Below are positions 9,852 through 20,700 of a DNA stretch of 64,000 nucleotides, one piece after another. Source of the DNA: Nanobdellati archaeon (GTDB lineage: Archaea > EX4484-52 > GLR71); contig JAHYJO010000001.1 of assembly GCA_019429125.1 (NCBI GenBank), positions 71,088 through 135,087 on the forward strand, read 5' to 3'. The notes below the pieces were generated by a model. That model ran no database searches. It had not been told where the DNA came from and saw nothing but the letters and a program-made list of their open reading frames with translations. Numbering within the stretch: the stretch's first letter is position 1; the number at the start of each line of letters is the position of its first letter. The position numbers and the translations under genes were made by a program.

Positions 9852-11927
9852 TTAGATATTATCTAAAATCTGCTTGATATCTTCTTTTCGTTCTTCGCGG
9901 ACTGCTTTTCTTTTTGGTGTTGCTTTCTTGACTTCTGCTTTTTTATCTGTGTCTTTTTTAGTCTCATTTTTTTTAACTGGTTTTTTAGCAGGTGTAATTT
10001 CAGCTTTTTTTGTGTCTTCTTTTTTTACTTCCGCTTTCTTTTCTGTAGTTGACTTTTTTTCAGTCTTGTCAGATTTCTTTTCTTCTTTTTTATCTTTAGT
10101 TTCTTTTTCTTCCTTTTTGTTCTCTTCATCTTTGTCTTCTTTTAGAAGTTCAGGGCCAAAGATAATAAGAAGAATTATTATAATTCCAACAATGATTGCA
10201 GTTAGGATGTTTGTAGGAAATTTTTTGTCTTCTTTGTCTATGTTATTTGTTTTGGTGTCTTGTGATTGTATTGTATCTTTTTTGTCATCTGTAACAGTTA
10301 CTTTTCCTGTTATTGGGGCAACTGTATCTTCTGATTTGAAAGCAAATGCAAGTTCTTTTTCAACAAGTGTTCCTAGATTAGATTTTATAGATACTTTTAT
10401 TTTATATGTACCTTCTGCAGTGTTATATTCTGGAGATGCATAGACATATATTTCTGTTGATTCGCCTGGTTTTAGGGATAGTGTATCTGGGTTGATTGTT
10501 GTCCATTTTGGGCCATCTAAAACTGCTGTGTATTCTGCATCAAATTCACCTTCATTTTTTATTGTCAATGTGTAAAGGTAGCCTTTCATATCTTCAGCAA
10601 ATATGGAATCACTGTCGCTTGTCACACTTGTACCATAACATGTGTCAAATTCTTTTATTGATACAATGAATTCTTTACTGTCTCCAATTCTTTTGGAATT
10701 GATTGTCAATAATATGTTAGTGTCTTTTGTATCTGCTTTTTCGGTTTCGATAATAAGCAATATTTTTTTACTTTCACCAGCACCAAGCGTTAGCTCTGTA
10801 TCAGATACAGATCCTTTACTTGTGGCAATTGTGTATGTATCTTCTTTTTTACCTGTATTTTTTATCTCAACTTCAAAACCAGTTGATGCACCTGGACAAA
10901 TTTTTGTTGTAGTCTTGTCTGCTAAAATTTCTGCGGTGTAACATTTTTCAACTGTTATTGTACCGTATGCAGTATCTTTAGCATTTTCTGAATTGATTTT
11001 TATGCTGTAATCTATATCACCTATATCAAGTCCTTCTGTTGAGATTTCAAGATATGTATCTGCAACTTCTTTTGATTTAAGTTCAAGTTCGTTTTTGTTG
11101 AAGTATGCATTTGGTGTGTCTGTAGATAATGTGAATGTTTCGGTCTTGTAACCTGTATTTTTTGTAGTTACAACTATTTTTGCACTGTCACCTTTACAGA
11201 CTGTTGTTTTTGGTGGGATGTTAAGCACTGCAATACCGTAGCATGCGCCTTCAGAAACAACTTCTATATCTGCTGTTGCTGTTGCGTATGATGTTGTGGA
11301 TTGTGCTTGTATGATTACAGTCTCTTTGTTTTTTGCAACAGGTATGGATAGTGTTTTTGTCTTTTCACTATTTGATTTTATCGTTATTGTATTTGTACCA
11401 AATGTGCCTGTTGAGGATTTTAATATGAATGTCTCTTCAGTTTTTCCTGTGTTTGAGAATGTTATGTCAACTGTCTTTGTATCACCAATACATGCTTCAA
11501 CAAGTTCTGTTTCAGGTGATAGTTCTATACCGTGGCATTTCATGACAATGAAATTTATGGTGTCTTTGTATTTTTTAGTTCTGTCAGAATCGGGTGTTGC
11601 AGTTAATGTTAATGTGTATTGACCATCTTCAGCATTAATTGCTGGTTTTATCCAAAGCGCAAATGTTTTTGATTTACCTGCGTCAAGAGTAATTATGTCA
11701 TTACCTATAGTTATCCAGTTACTGTCTGAGGTTATTTTGTATCGTTGTGTATCAGTACCTAAATTCTTTAGTGTTGCGGTAATCATCGTGTCTTCAACAG
11801 GACATGATGCTGCGGTCTGAGTACTTAACTCAAGAGCTGCATTATTATCAGCACCAAAAACTGGTTGTAATGTTACCAGTATGATTATGATACTTAATGC
11901 GAAAAAAGCGTATTTATTCATTTTCAT
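9852..11927 (-). CDS. surface protein with repeated Ig-like (COG1470-type) domains, C-terminal TM and Lys/Glu-rich cytoplasmic tail
   Basis: signal peptide; repeated 'C.Gd...v....tNtGk..etf.l....' units; TM FPTNILTAIIVGIIIILLIIFG. Confidence 0.8.
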   Translation of the reverse strand: MKMNKYAFFALSIIIILVTLQPVFGADNNAALELSTQTAASCPVEDTMITATLKNLGTDTQRYKITSDSNWITIGNDIITLDAGKSKTFALWIKPAINAEDGQYTLTLTATPDSDRTKKYKDTINFIVMKCHGIELSPETELVEACIGDTKTVDITFSNTGKTEETFILKSSTGTFGTNTITIKSNSEKTKTLSIPVAKNKETVIIQAQSTTSYATATADIEVVSEGACYGIAVLNIPPKTTVCKGDSAKIVVTTKNTGYKTETFTLSTDTPNAYFNKNELELKSKEVADTYLEISTEGLDIGDIDYSIKINSENAKDTAYGTITVEKCYTAEILADKTTTKICPGASTGFEVEIKNTGKKEDTYTIATSKGSVSDTELTLGAGESKKILLIIETEKADTKDTNILLTINSKRIGDSKEFIVSIKEFDTCYGTSVTSDSDSIFAEDMKGYLYTLTIKNEGEFDAEYTAVLDGPKWTTINPDTLSLKPGESTEIYVYASPEYNTAEGTYKIKVSIKSNLGTLVEKELAFAFKSEDTVAPITGKVTVTDDKKDTIQSQDTKTNNIDKEDKKFPTNILTAIIVGIIIILLIIFGPELLKEDKDEENKKEEKETKDKKEEKKSDKTEKKSTTEKKAEVKKEDTKKAEITPAKKPVKKNETKKDTDKKAEVKKATPKRKAVREERKEDIKQILDNI

Positions 11928-12002
11928 ATTAATTCACCACCAAATAGAGTTAAAATATATTTAAGTTGTATAAACTTATAAATATTACTATATTTGTCTG
12001 TT

Positions 12003-13442
12003 TTAGAGTATTATATTGCCCCAAGGAACAAGGTATGTAGTATCTGTGTTTTTGTTCATTGTAGGTTTTGGCTGTGTATTATTGTGTATTCTCTTTAGCA
12101 TGCTTGCGTTCGGCCTTTGAATGTCTGAAAGCTCAAGGGGTTTAATTGTTTTTTTGGTTATTTTGTGAGCTATACTAAGTATGAGGCTTATTGTAAATAT
12201 CGTGAGTAACATGATAATTAGATTTATGTCTGAAGGACCTAGGAATGGTTGAGCTATTGTTTTTTTTAGATAATCATTCTCGCTTACAAAAAGCGTAAGA
12301 GGGATTTCTTTTACAATTCGTTCTTCATTTCTGACATATATTATACCATAGTATCTGCCTAGCTTATCATCAATGCTAAAATAGACTGGCAATATCTTGC
12401 TTTGTCCTGATTTGATAACTTCTGCTTCTGGAAGGAAAATAATTTTGTCTGAGAAATCGCTTGATACAGAAAAAAGATGACTTACATTTTCGTTGTTTGT
12501 TATTGTCAATCTTAATAAATTGCTTTCATATTGGTTTATATCAAGCTCTTTGTTGCTAGTTTCAACTTTTATGTAGTTAAAGTCTGTATCTTCATCTTGA
12601 TTATTGTTGGTGGTCTCTGTGATCTTTTCGATTTTTGTGTTAATATCTTTAATTTTTAGTTCAATATTTTCTATTTTGGTTTCAAGTTCTTTATTTCCTG
12701 ATGGTATCTCTTCGTTTTTTGGTTCTATTATTGTGATTATTACGTCCTTTTTTGGTTCTTTAGGTAATATTTCTGTTTCTTTTGGTATTTGTGCTATATT
12801 TATAATTTTGTGTATTTTTGTGTTTCCAACGATGATTGTTATTACATGGTCTCCAGGTTTATCTATTTTTATAAAAGTTGAATAATAGCCATTTATGTTT
12901 GCGATTATTGTTGTTTTTGGCATGCCGTTAACAAGAATTTCAATTAGTTCATCAGTTGGGTCTACATAGCCGAAAATATGTAGGTTATCGTTAATCTTTG
13001 CTTTTTTTGGATAAATATTCATTGTAAGATCAGGTGTTGGTTTTTTTTCAAGAATTTCAAATTTTTCAGTTCTGCTGTCTTCAGCCTTTAGCACACTTGT
13101 TCCTTTATATATGCGTGTGATTACTTCTGCTGTGTGCGTGCCTATTTCTAGGTCTTTGGTGTCATAGCTATATGTGTATGATTCTGATTTTTCAGAATAG
13201 TACCTTGTGATTTTTGTTTCAAGTCTGCCGTCTATATAGAAACTTAGAGTGACCTTTGATTCGTCTTCTGTTGTTTCAACATCAAAGTCTACTGTAATTT
13301 GTGCCATGTCACCTTTGTATATATTTTTTTGGGATATATCAAGGTCTGATATTGATATATCTGTTATTGCATACGCAGTTCCTGATAGTAGTGCTAATAA
13401 TATAATTGTGCTGAGTATAATATATTTCATAATTTTTACCAC
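12003..13442 (-). CDS. membrane-anchored surface protein
   Basis: signal peptide, Ig-like segments, C-terminal TM (LIIMLLTIFTISLILSIAH). Confidence 0.75.
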   Translation of the reverse strand: MVKIMKYIILSTIILLALLSGTAYAITDISISDLDISQKNIYKGDMAQITVDFDVETTEDESKVTLSFYIDGRLETKITRYYSEKSESYTYSYDTKDLEIGTHTAEVITRIYKGTSVLKAEDSRTEKFEILEKKPTPDLTMNIYPKKAKINDNLHIFGYVDPTDELIEILVNGMPKTTIIANINGYYSTFIKIDKPGDHVITIIVGNTKIHKIINIAQIPKETEILPKEPKKDVIITIIEPKNEEIPSGNKELETKIENIELKIKDINTKIEKITETTNNNQDEDTDFNYIKVETSNKELDINQYESNLLRLTITNNENVSHLFSVSSDFSDKIIFLPEAEVIKSGQSKILPVYFSIDDKLGRYYGIIYVRNEERIVKEIPLTLFVSENDYLKKTIAQPFLGPSDINLIIMLLTIFTISLILSIAHKITKKTIKPLELSDIQRPNASMLKRIHNNTQPKPTMNKNTDTTYLVPWGNIIL

Positions 13443-13566
13443 TTATTGAAGATATATACATTATTAATTTTATAAAGGTATCGTTAAGTTTTAACTAGCA
13501 AGTAGTATAAATATTGAGTTTAACAAACATATAAAATAAAATATAAGAAAAAAAGAGTGTTTTTGA

Positions 13567-16500
13567 TTATTTTTTAATGACTATTGTGCGTATTTTTTCT
13601 CTTTTGAAGTAGACTGCGATTATTATCAACAGTATCAATAGGTAGATAATCAAGTTTGAGCTACCTATTGTTGATAAGATATTGCCAGTTGGCCCGTTAA
13701 TTACAGTTACATTTGTTTGTTCTTTATCTTCTTTGTAGTCTGTAAGCACATATTGGTATATAAGAACATCTTTTGAGTAAAGTGTTGCTTCACCTTGCTT
13801 TATTGCAATGTTGTGTGTTCCTGTAGCAAGGTTTTCAATCTTGTATGTGATTGAAAAACAATCATTTTCATCTAATTCTTGTGTCTTTACAATTTTATAA
13901 TCTATTACAAGATCTACAGTATTTGATTTAGGATTTGTTAGACATCCCTTTAAAGTCATTGTCTGGCCTATGTATAGGCTGTCTGAGAGTTCTATTTCAG
14001 AAATGTATGTTGTTGCGACGTTTTCGTCTGTTGTTTCTGTATTGGTTTCATTTACAATGATTATTGTTGAACTTCTGCTACTGCCTGAACGGCTACTGCT
14101 CCCACCACCATTATTAGTTTCAGTTGTTACAGTTATTGTTCCTGATAGATTATTGTTTGATGTGTTCTGATCATATGGTATGTATGCTGACAGTTTCAAT
14201 GTATGTGTTCCTTCGGAAGCGGTCCATCCAAATTCAACTCCGGTTGTGTTTCCGCTTGCAAGATTATATGTTTTTGTGGTTATTATGTGCCCATTTATTG
14301 ATAATGTGACATTTATTCCGTTCTCGTCGTATAGACCTGCGTTTTCAAGTACGCCTGATATAACTATAGTGTTGCCGGTGTTTGCGCTTGTAGGTGCATT
14401 GAAACTATTAATGCGTACGTCATGGGCATACCTAATATCAAAATTGGTCTTATCTGAAAATTGATGTTCTATTTCTGTAATTGTTATTTGTGGATTAAAT
14501 GTGCCTGTAGTTGTTGCATTCAAAGTCCATGTGATTGTTGTTTCTTGATTTATTTCAAGTATGTCAATGTCTATTGTCTGAGTTGTAATAAATTCAAGAC
14601 CGTCTACGCCTGAGAGTTGTGCCTTTGTGTTTATTGAAGCATCAGTACCTATGTTATTTATCTTTGCAGTTATATTAAACGTTGTACCATAGAGTATTGT
14701 TTTATTAACATCTGATTCTATTGTGATGAATGGTTGCACTGGTTCAGGGAGGTCAAGTATGTTTATCATAACACTTTCTGATGCATTGTATTCTGGTTCA
14801 AAAAGACTTATGATTGTCATATTTATCTGTTTTGGACCTGATGATGTGCTATTAATAATCCATTCTTGTCTTATTGGTGGTATTCCGTTTACAGTTGGTT
14901 CTATGTCTCCAAGCAATACTGGGTTTGTTGATGATGTTTCAAGACCTGTTTCTAAAGCAATCTCTGCTTTTGTTGCAAGTGATGTGCTATTTCCAGTATT
15001 ATAGATTACTGCAGTCACTAAAAATGATCGTCCAAGTGATATGTTGAAAGGCGCTATAGAGCTTACAGAAAGGTCAATGTATAGATGTGTATTTTTTACT
15101 GTTATTGTCTTTTCCTGCGTTATTCCATCAACTGTGATGTATATTGTTCCAGTGCCTGAACTTATGCCTTTAATTTCAAAATCAATCCATGATGCGTTCT
15201 GCTCGGTTGTGTTTGCATATATGGTTGTTATCTCCTTTGAGGATGAACCTACTATTGCTAAGTTTGATGTTGTTGAGATATTTATTGTGGCATTATTACC
15301 ATTTACAATACCTTTGTTGTATATACCTATTGCAACTTGTGTTGTATCATTTTCGACAAGTTCTTCAGGGGATGCAATTCTGAATTCATATATTGGTATG
15401 GGTGTGGATTGGACATAAATTTTTGAAGTTTTAATTTGATTATTATAATCTGCTTCTATATTTATGACATAGTCTCCCCACCATGTAGCTTCCAGTTCAA
15501 GTTCATAAGTATTATTGTATCCTACAATAATTGATATATTATCAGTTGTGTTTCCCGATATAAGTGTTAACCTTTCAGGGATAGTTATTGTTAATATACC
15601 TTCTGCAGTTGAGTATCCATAGTTTTCAAGATTTATACTTATATTGAACCTATCTGTCTGGTTAATAGTTATATTGTCTGTAGATATTTTAATGTATGGT
15701 TTTGTGTCTATTGTGAAAGATGTCATGTTTGATTCTTGGTTTGAGTTTCCATAGTTGTCTTGACATCTTGTATAAAATGTGTATGCACCGTCTGTAAGAG
15801 TTAGTTCTTGCGTATGGATCGTTGTGCCAGTTGTTGTGAATGTGTTTGCCATTGCGCTGTAATCTGTATCTATTGTATCATATTTACAGGTTGCATTTTC
15901 ATTGGTTGTAGCTCCAAGATTGAATGTGTTTACATGTTGATCTTCTGTTGGTGTAAATGTAAGTATTTGTGGGGGTGTTGTGTCTCTGATTTCAAGTTCA
16001 AGATATTTTTCATTGTTTGTTTCATTAGATTCATAAATACTATTTGTAGGGTCTACGATGACTTTAAAGTTGTGTATGCCTAGTTTTCCTAATGTGTCAT
16101 AATTAAATATTATTTCTTCAGAACTAATAGTATTTATAGTGATATCTTTTGTTGCAATTAATACTAGATTATCCCATAATTGTATCTGTGTATTTAGAAC
16201 TTCATCTCCACCGTTTACAACATGAGCTATAAGATTTATTATTAAGCCTTCACTAACGGGACTAGGTATGTTTGATTCAAATGCAGATATATGAAGGTCT
16301 GGTTTGCTTCTTACTTCAAGTGTTATTGCGTCTTTTGCAATATTACCTAAAGTATCATTTGCAATAATCATAATAGTATATTCTGTTGGTATCTCTGGTG
16401 TTGTAAATGTTCCGGTATATATATCACCTGCTTTATTCATAGTGATTGTTCCTGCAATACCATTTATTTTTGTGTATACAGTGTCTACAGCGTTTAAATC

Positions 16501-17967
16501 TGTAATTGTTGCTGTAACTGTTACAGTATTTCCAAGTCTTACTGGGTTTGGCGAAAGGTTACTATTTGTTATGATTGGTGCTTCAGTATCAACATAAAAT
16601 GACCAACTTGTAACAGTAGGGTTTCCAAAATAGTCTTTTACTCTAATTTCTATGTTATGTGTTTCATCAGAAAGGTTTTCTGAGGGTGTGTATGAGGCAT
16701 AATTTCCAGAGGTTATCATAGTTTTTGTTGTACTGTCAAGAGTAAGTTCTAATGTTGACCAATTTATTCCAAAACCTTGATCTGTTATTTTTACTTTTAT
16801 TTCTTGTCTTGGATTTGATATGATTTCATTTATAGTTGGAGTTATTATATCTATATTTGGGGGTGTTGAATCTGCTTCTCTTGAGTCAACATAAACCCAA
16901 TTACTTCCTGATGCAGTATTATTATTTGAATCAGTTGCAGTTATGTTAATATAGTAAGTATTTGTTGAAACAACAGTTCCAGAATTATCTGTTCCATCCC
17001 ATAATTGTACTATTGCATAATCTAAGGATGTACTTGAGAATGTTTGTACAATGTTGCCATATTCATTTTTTTCCCTTATTGTTATAGTGTATTTAACATC
17101 TTGTGTGGATACTGTTGCAGATATTGTTGAGGTGTCTCCCCATGTTGGTATATTTGGATATATTGTTTCTGGATTTGCTGAGACTTCGTATATTCTGAAA
17201 CCTTCTGCAGTTTCATAAATGTTAAGATAATTAAATGCTGAGTCTTGAGCGGATTCTATACATGAACAGTCATCTAAAAGACCAATGACTTCATATTTAT
17301 ATTTGTCTGCGATAGAGGGTGACCATTCTGTTGTTATTTCTGCAACACCATCTTTAATTATTGTGCCATTACTATCTTTTTTTGTTGGTATTGTAACTGT
17401 TATTTCGCCACTTGTATATGCTAGACTTCCATTACTGTAATATACATTAAAGATTACTGTGTTATCTAGATCATATATGTCAAGAGGTACTCCTGGCACG
17501 TAATTTTCTGTCCAAGATGTAATCTTATCTGTAAATGTTACGACATTATCTACTATGTAACTTGAGGATTTAACTGTAGGATTTTCAACATTTACAGTAC
17601 ATGTTCTTTTTTTGAGATTGATTGTATATTGTGGAGTATAATTTGGATCATTTATTAGGAAATTATTTTTGTAAGTAGGGACATAACAACTTCTATACAT
17701 TATAAGGTCATAATATCCATTGTCTAAATCATCATAGACATAATTATTTATTCCTGTATTTTGATTGAAATAAATATTATTTATGTTATTAACTTCAGAT
17801 CTTATGAATGTTGTTTGGTTTAATGATGCGTTTGTGTAGAAGTCTTTAGCATAATATGTAAATTGTTCAGCTGAAACAAGAGTTATTGATGCTGTAAACA
17901 GTATAACTAAGATAATTAGCAATATGTTGAATCTGTTTAATAGTTTTATATTATTTAATATTTTCAT
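13567..17967 (-). CDS. giant surface protein with Ig/CARDB-like repeats and C-terminal TM
   Basis: 1466 aa, signal peptide, several 'DTTPP' Ig-like boundaries, CARDB-like segments, terminal TM LIIYLLILLIIIAVYFKREK. Confidence 0.82.
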   Translation of the reverse strand: MKILNNIKLLNRFNILLIILVILFTASITLVSAEQFTYYAKDFYTNASLNQTTFIRSEVNNINNIYFNQNTGINNYVYDDLDNGYYDLIMYRSCYVPTYKNNFLINDPNYTPQYTINLKKRTCTVNVENPTVKSSSYIVDNVVTFTDKITSWTENYVPGVPLDIYDLDNTVIFNVYYSNGSLAYTSGEITVTIPTKKDSNGTIIKDGVAEITTEWSPSIADKYKYEVIGLLDDCSCIESAQDSAFNYLNIYETAEGFRIYEVSANPETIYPNIPTWGDTSTISATVSTQDVKYTITIREKNEYGNIVQTFSSTSLDYAIVQLWDGTDNSGTVVSTNTYYINITATDSNNNTASGSNWVYVDSREADSTPPNIDIITPTINEIISNPRQEIKVKITDQGFGINWSTLELTLDSTTKTMITSGNYASYTPSENLSDETHNIEIRVKDYFGNPTVTSWSFYVDTEAPIITNSNLSPNPVRLGNTVTVTATITDLNAVDTVYTKINGIAGTITMNKAGDIYTGTFTTPEIPTEYTIMIIANDTLGNIAKDAITLEVRSKPDLHISAFESNIPSPVSEGLIINLIAHVVNGGDEVLNTQIQLWDNLVLIATKDITINTISSEEIIFNYDTLGKLGIHNFKVIVDPTNSIYESNETNNEKYLELEIRDTTPPQILTFTPTEDQHVNTFNLGATTNENATCKYDTIDTDYSAMANTFTTTGTTIHTQELTLTDGAYTFYTRCQDNYGNSNQESNMTSFTIDTKPYIKISTDNITINQTDRFNISINLENYGYSTAEGILTITIPERLTLISGNTTDNISIIVGYNNTYELELEATWWGDYVINIEADYNNQIKTSKIYVQSTPIPIYEFRIASPEELVENDTTQVAIGIYNKGIVNGNNATINISTTSNLAIVGSSSKEITTIYANTTEQNASWIDFEIKGISSGTGTIYITVDGITQEKTITVKNTHLYIDLSVSSIAPFNISLGRSFLVTAVIYNTGNSTSLATKAEIALETGLETSSTNPVLLGDIEPTVNGIPPIRQEWIINSTSSGPKQINMTIISLFEPEYNASESVMINILDLPEPVQPFITIESDVNKTILYGTTFNITAKINNIGTDASINTKAQLSGVDGLEFITTQTIDIDILEINQETTITWTLNATTTGTFNPQITITEIEHQFSDKTNFDIRYAHDVRINSFNAPTSANTGNTIVISGVLENAGLYDENGINVTLSINGHIITTKTYNLASGNTTGVEFGWTASEGTHTLKLSAYIPYDQNTSNNNLSGTITVTTETNNGGGSSSRSGSSRSSTIIIVNETNTETTDENVATTYISEIELSDSLYIGQTMTLKGCLTNPKSNTVDLVIDYKIVKTQELDENDCFSITYKIENLATGTHNIAIKQGEATLYSKDVLIYQYVLTDYKEDKEQTNVTVINGPTGNILSTIGSSNLIIYLLILLIIIAVYFKREKIRTIVIKK

Positions 17968-17979
17968 ATAAATACACCT

Positions 17980-19398
17980 CTAAACTTTTGGTCTGTGGTC
18001 GCCGCCACCGTCGCCATCGTCGCCATCATCCTCTCTATCTTTTTTACCATCGGTTAAGGTTCCAGAGGATCCACTTTGTGGAAATAAATTTGAATTATCT
18101 TTTTCTATTTTGTTTAATTGATCCCATGCGTTTCCTGAATTATATTCACCCTTTACATATCCACATTGATTTTCAATACCTACAAGTAAGTATGTTGATT
18201 CATCCTCTTTACCTTCTAAATTCTTAAATACAACATTATTACGTTTTGTTGTAAAAATTATACCTGGTGGAACTGTGGATTTATCCTTTCTGAAATAATA
18301 TTTTTTAAGAATATGCGTTAGTTGATCTTCATCAGTATAACTTTGTTTTATTGCTAAATCTAATTCTTTTGAGCTATCTTTTGTTAAATAATTAGTAGTG
18401 TCTTCAATTGTATCTTTAGGTACGATTTTTAAGAGCATACCAGTAGGGCCTTTTTTTAGATCTTTATTTTTATAAACAATCTCTGTTATATAATCAGAAT
18501 CCAAAATCAATGAAAAATTGTCATCAATTGAATATGTATTTACAAATGGTATATCTGTTTTTTTATCAGATTCTTCTAAGATTTTCTTTGTTATTTGAGT
18601 GTAATCGTCATAGGGAACTGTATATTTTTTGTCATCCCAATAAATTAGGTTTCCTTTTGGATTAGATAATATTTCTATTATTGCATCTTTAATTGCATCT
18701 GGTATATCTATTTCGCTATCATTTTCAGGAAGATATTGTACTAAATCGTCAATCTCTTCTGTAAGTATTCCTTCTTGTTTTAGGTCTTCAAAGAAAGAGA
18801 GATAAGATCTCCAAAAAGCATTATCAAAGAATGGATTGTGTTCTTGTGTATACTCAGGAAAACTAAATTTTTCTAAGATTTTTTTTATATCGTTTGATGT
18901 AGTTTTTAGTTTTTCTCCTACTGTAAGACTACCAAATGTAAGTAGACCTAATGCTATAATACCTGTTCCTATTTTATAGATAAGAGGTCTTTCTGTTGAT
19001 GTATCAGAAATTAGAAGTTCATCTGGGATGTAATTAATTGGTGTGGTTGTCTTATTAATCAATGTTTTTTCTGAGTCATTATCAACTTGTGTGTATTCTG
19101 GTTGTGAAGATTTAAGTTGTGTATCTATTGTATATAATGCGTTTATTTGTCCTTTAATAAGATTATCTAAATTTTTCAGTTTTTTTGAGTTTGTATCATT
19201 ATTTGGTTCATTTAAAAGTTCTAGAGATGTTTTGATGGTTTCTCTAAGGTATGAGGGACTTAAACTTTTTGGGTTAGTCATATCATATGTGTTATCAAGA
19301 TAATTTGTTAGTGGTGTACCTAAATTATTTAATTCTTCAAGTACTCCATTTAAAAGTTCAATTTTTGTCGTATTATTTTTTAATCCCATAATTTTCAA
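17980..19398 (-). CDS. hypothetical single-TM protein with acidic Gly/Asp C-terminus (start possibly 19389)
   Basis: 472 aa ORF; TM IYKIGTGIIALGLLTFGSLTV; tail DREDDGDDGDGGGDHRPKV. Confidence 0.7.
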   Translation of the reverse strand: MKIMGLKNNTTKIELLNGVLEELNNLGTPLTNYLDNTYDMTNPKSLSPSYLRETIKTSLELLNEPNNDTNSKKLKNLDNLIKGQINALYTIDTQLKSSQPEYTQVDNDSEKTLINKTTTPINYIPDELLISDTSTERPLIYKIGTGIIALGLLTFGSLTVGEKLKTTSNDIKKILEKFSFPEYTQEHNPFFDNAFWRSYLSFFEDLKQEGILTEEIDDLVQYLPENDSEIDIPDAIKDAIIEILSNPKGNLIYWDDKKYTVPYDDYTQITKKILEESDKKTDIPFVNTYSIDDNFSLILDSDYITEIVYKNKDLKKGPTGMLLKIVPKDTIEDTTNYLTKDSSKELDLAIKQSYTDEDQLTHILKKYYFRKDKSTVPPGIIFTTKRNNVVFKNLEGKEDESTYLLVGIENQCGYVKGEYNSGNAWDQLNKIEKDNSNLFPQSGSSGTLTDGKKDREDDGDDGDGGGDHRPKV

Positions 19399-19701
19399 CC
19401 TATGATGATTATATTCTATTTTAATTATTGATGTTTATTTTTATAAACTTTTCTATTACTTTTAGGGGATAACATCTACAATTTATTTGGGTATGGGTTT
19501 GTCTGCTATGTAAATTCCCTTTGTATTAATCCACCCCTGATACAAATTGGTATCTGCATCAATTATACTGACTAGTAATATAATTGTTTTTAATCTTTAT
19601 ATATTTCAAATTTCTGCCTGTCTGTACAAAATTTATGTTTAAAATGTAGTTTTTAAGTATTATTGAATATAATATAATGTAGGTATTAGTTGGAGTTAAA
19701 T

Positions 19702-20700
19702 ATGAAAAAGGCAATGTTCTTTAAATCAATTGAAGGTTCAAGGGTACAGTGTCAGCTTTGTCCTAATAACTGTATTATTTCTGAAGGGGGTATTGGTTCG
19801 TGTCGTGTGCGAAAAAAGGTTGATGGTATTCTTTATTCTCTTAATTATGGTAAAATTGTATCTTTGGCAGTTGATCCTATCGAGAAGAAACCGCTGTATC
19901 ATTTCTATCCTGGTTCTGAGTCTCTGTCTATTGCTACTGTCGGCTGTAATTTTCATTGCAAGTTCTGTCAGAATTGGGAGATTTCGCAGTCTTCTTTTAT
20001 ATTTGGTGAGGATATGACTCCTCAGGATGTTGTTAATCTTGCTTTGTTGAAAGGGGTGAAATCAATATCTTATACTTATACTGAACCAACTATATTTTTT
20101 GAGTTTGCATATGATACTGCAAAGCTTGCACATAGTTGTGGCATTCAGAATGTATTTGTTACAAACGGGTTCATTAATTCTCTTCCTTTTAAGAAGATTG
20201 TACCGTATCTTGATGCTGTAAATATTGATTTGAAATCGTTTAATGATATATTTTATCAGAAACTTTGTAGTGTTAGGGGGGTCAGTCCAGTATTAGATAC
20301 TATACAGTTGGCTTATGGGTTAGGGATTCATATTGAACTTACAAATCTTCTCATTCCTGGATGGAATACTTCATCTGTTCAGATAAAAGCGTTGTGTGAG
20401 TGGGTTTATGCGTTGGATAAGCGCATACCTCTTCATTTCTCAAGGTATTTTCCTGCATATAAGATGACTGTTGAATCTACACCTGTTGCGGTTCTTGAGA
20501 GCGCATATGGTATTGCAAAAAAGGTAGGGCTTGAATATGTGTATGTTGGTAATGTTGTTAATGGTGTGCAAGAGACATATTGTCCTTCTTGCGGTGAGCT
20601 TTTGGTGGATAGAGGGAGAAGGGTTGAACCATTGCAAAAACTAATTAAGGGTGCATGTCCTAAATGTAAATATAAAGTTTATGGAGTGGGGTTATTATGA
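19702..20700 (+). CDS. amrS: AmmeMemoRadiSam system radical SAM enzyme
   Basis: CxLCPNNC, GCNFHCKFCQNWEISQ radical SAM motif, typical C-terminal CPxCG...CPKC zinc ribbon. Confidence 0.9.
   Translation: MKKAMFFKSIEGSRVQCQLCPNNCIISEGGIGSCRVRKKVDGILYSLNYGKIVSLAVDPIEKKPLYHFYPGSESLSIATVGCNFHCKFCQNWEISQSSFIFGEDMTPQDVVNLALLKGVKSISYTYTEPTIFFEFAYDTAKLAHSCGIQNVFVTNGFINSLPFKKIVPYLDAVNIDLKSFNDIFYQKLCSVRGVSPVLDTIQLAYGLGIHIELTNLLIPGWNTSSVQIKALCEWVYALDKRIPLHFSRYFPAYKMTVESTPVAVLESAYGIAKKVGLEYVYVGNVVNGVQETYCPSCGELLVDRGRRVEPLQKLIKGACPKCKYKVYGVGLL

Noticed and set aside
9874-10443. Plus-strand ORF opposite the 691-aa surface protein (and similar antisense ORFs at 10642, 11296, 13970-16597, 42555-43445)
   Set aside because: Low-complexity Ser/Phe/Val translations antisense to strong coding genes; no start context or family signal
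19560-19700. Possible hairpin TTTGTAT/ATACAAA upstream of amrS as a riboswitch
   Set aside because: Single weak AT-rich stem; insufficient evidence
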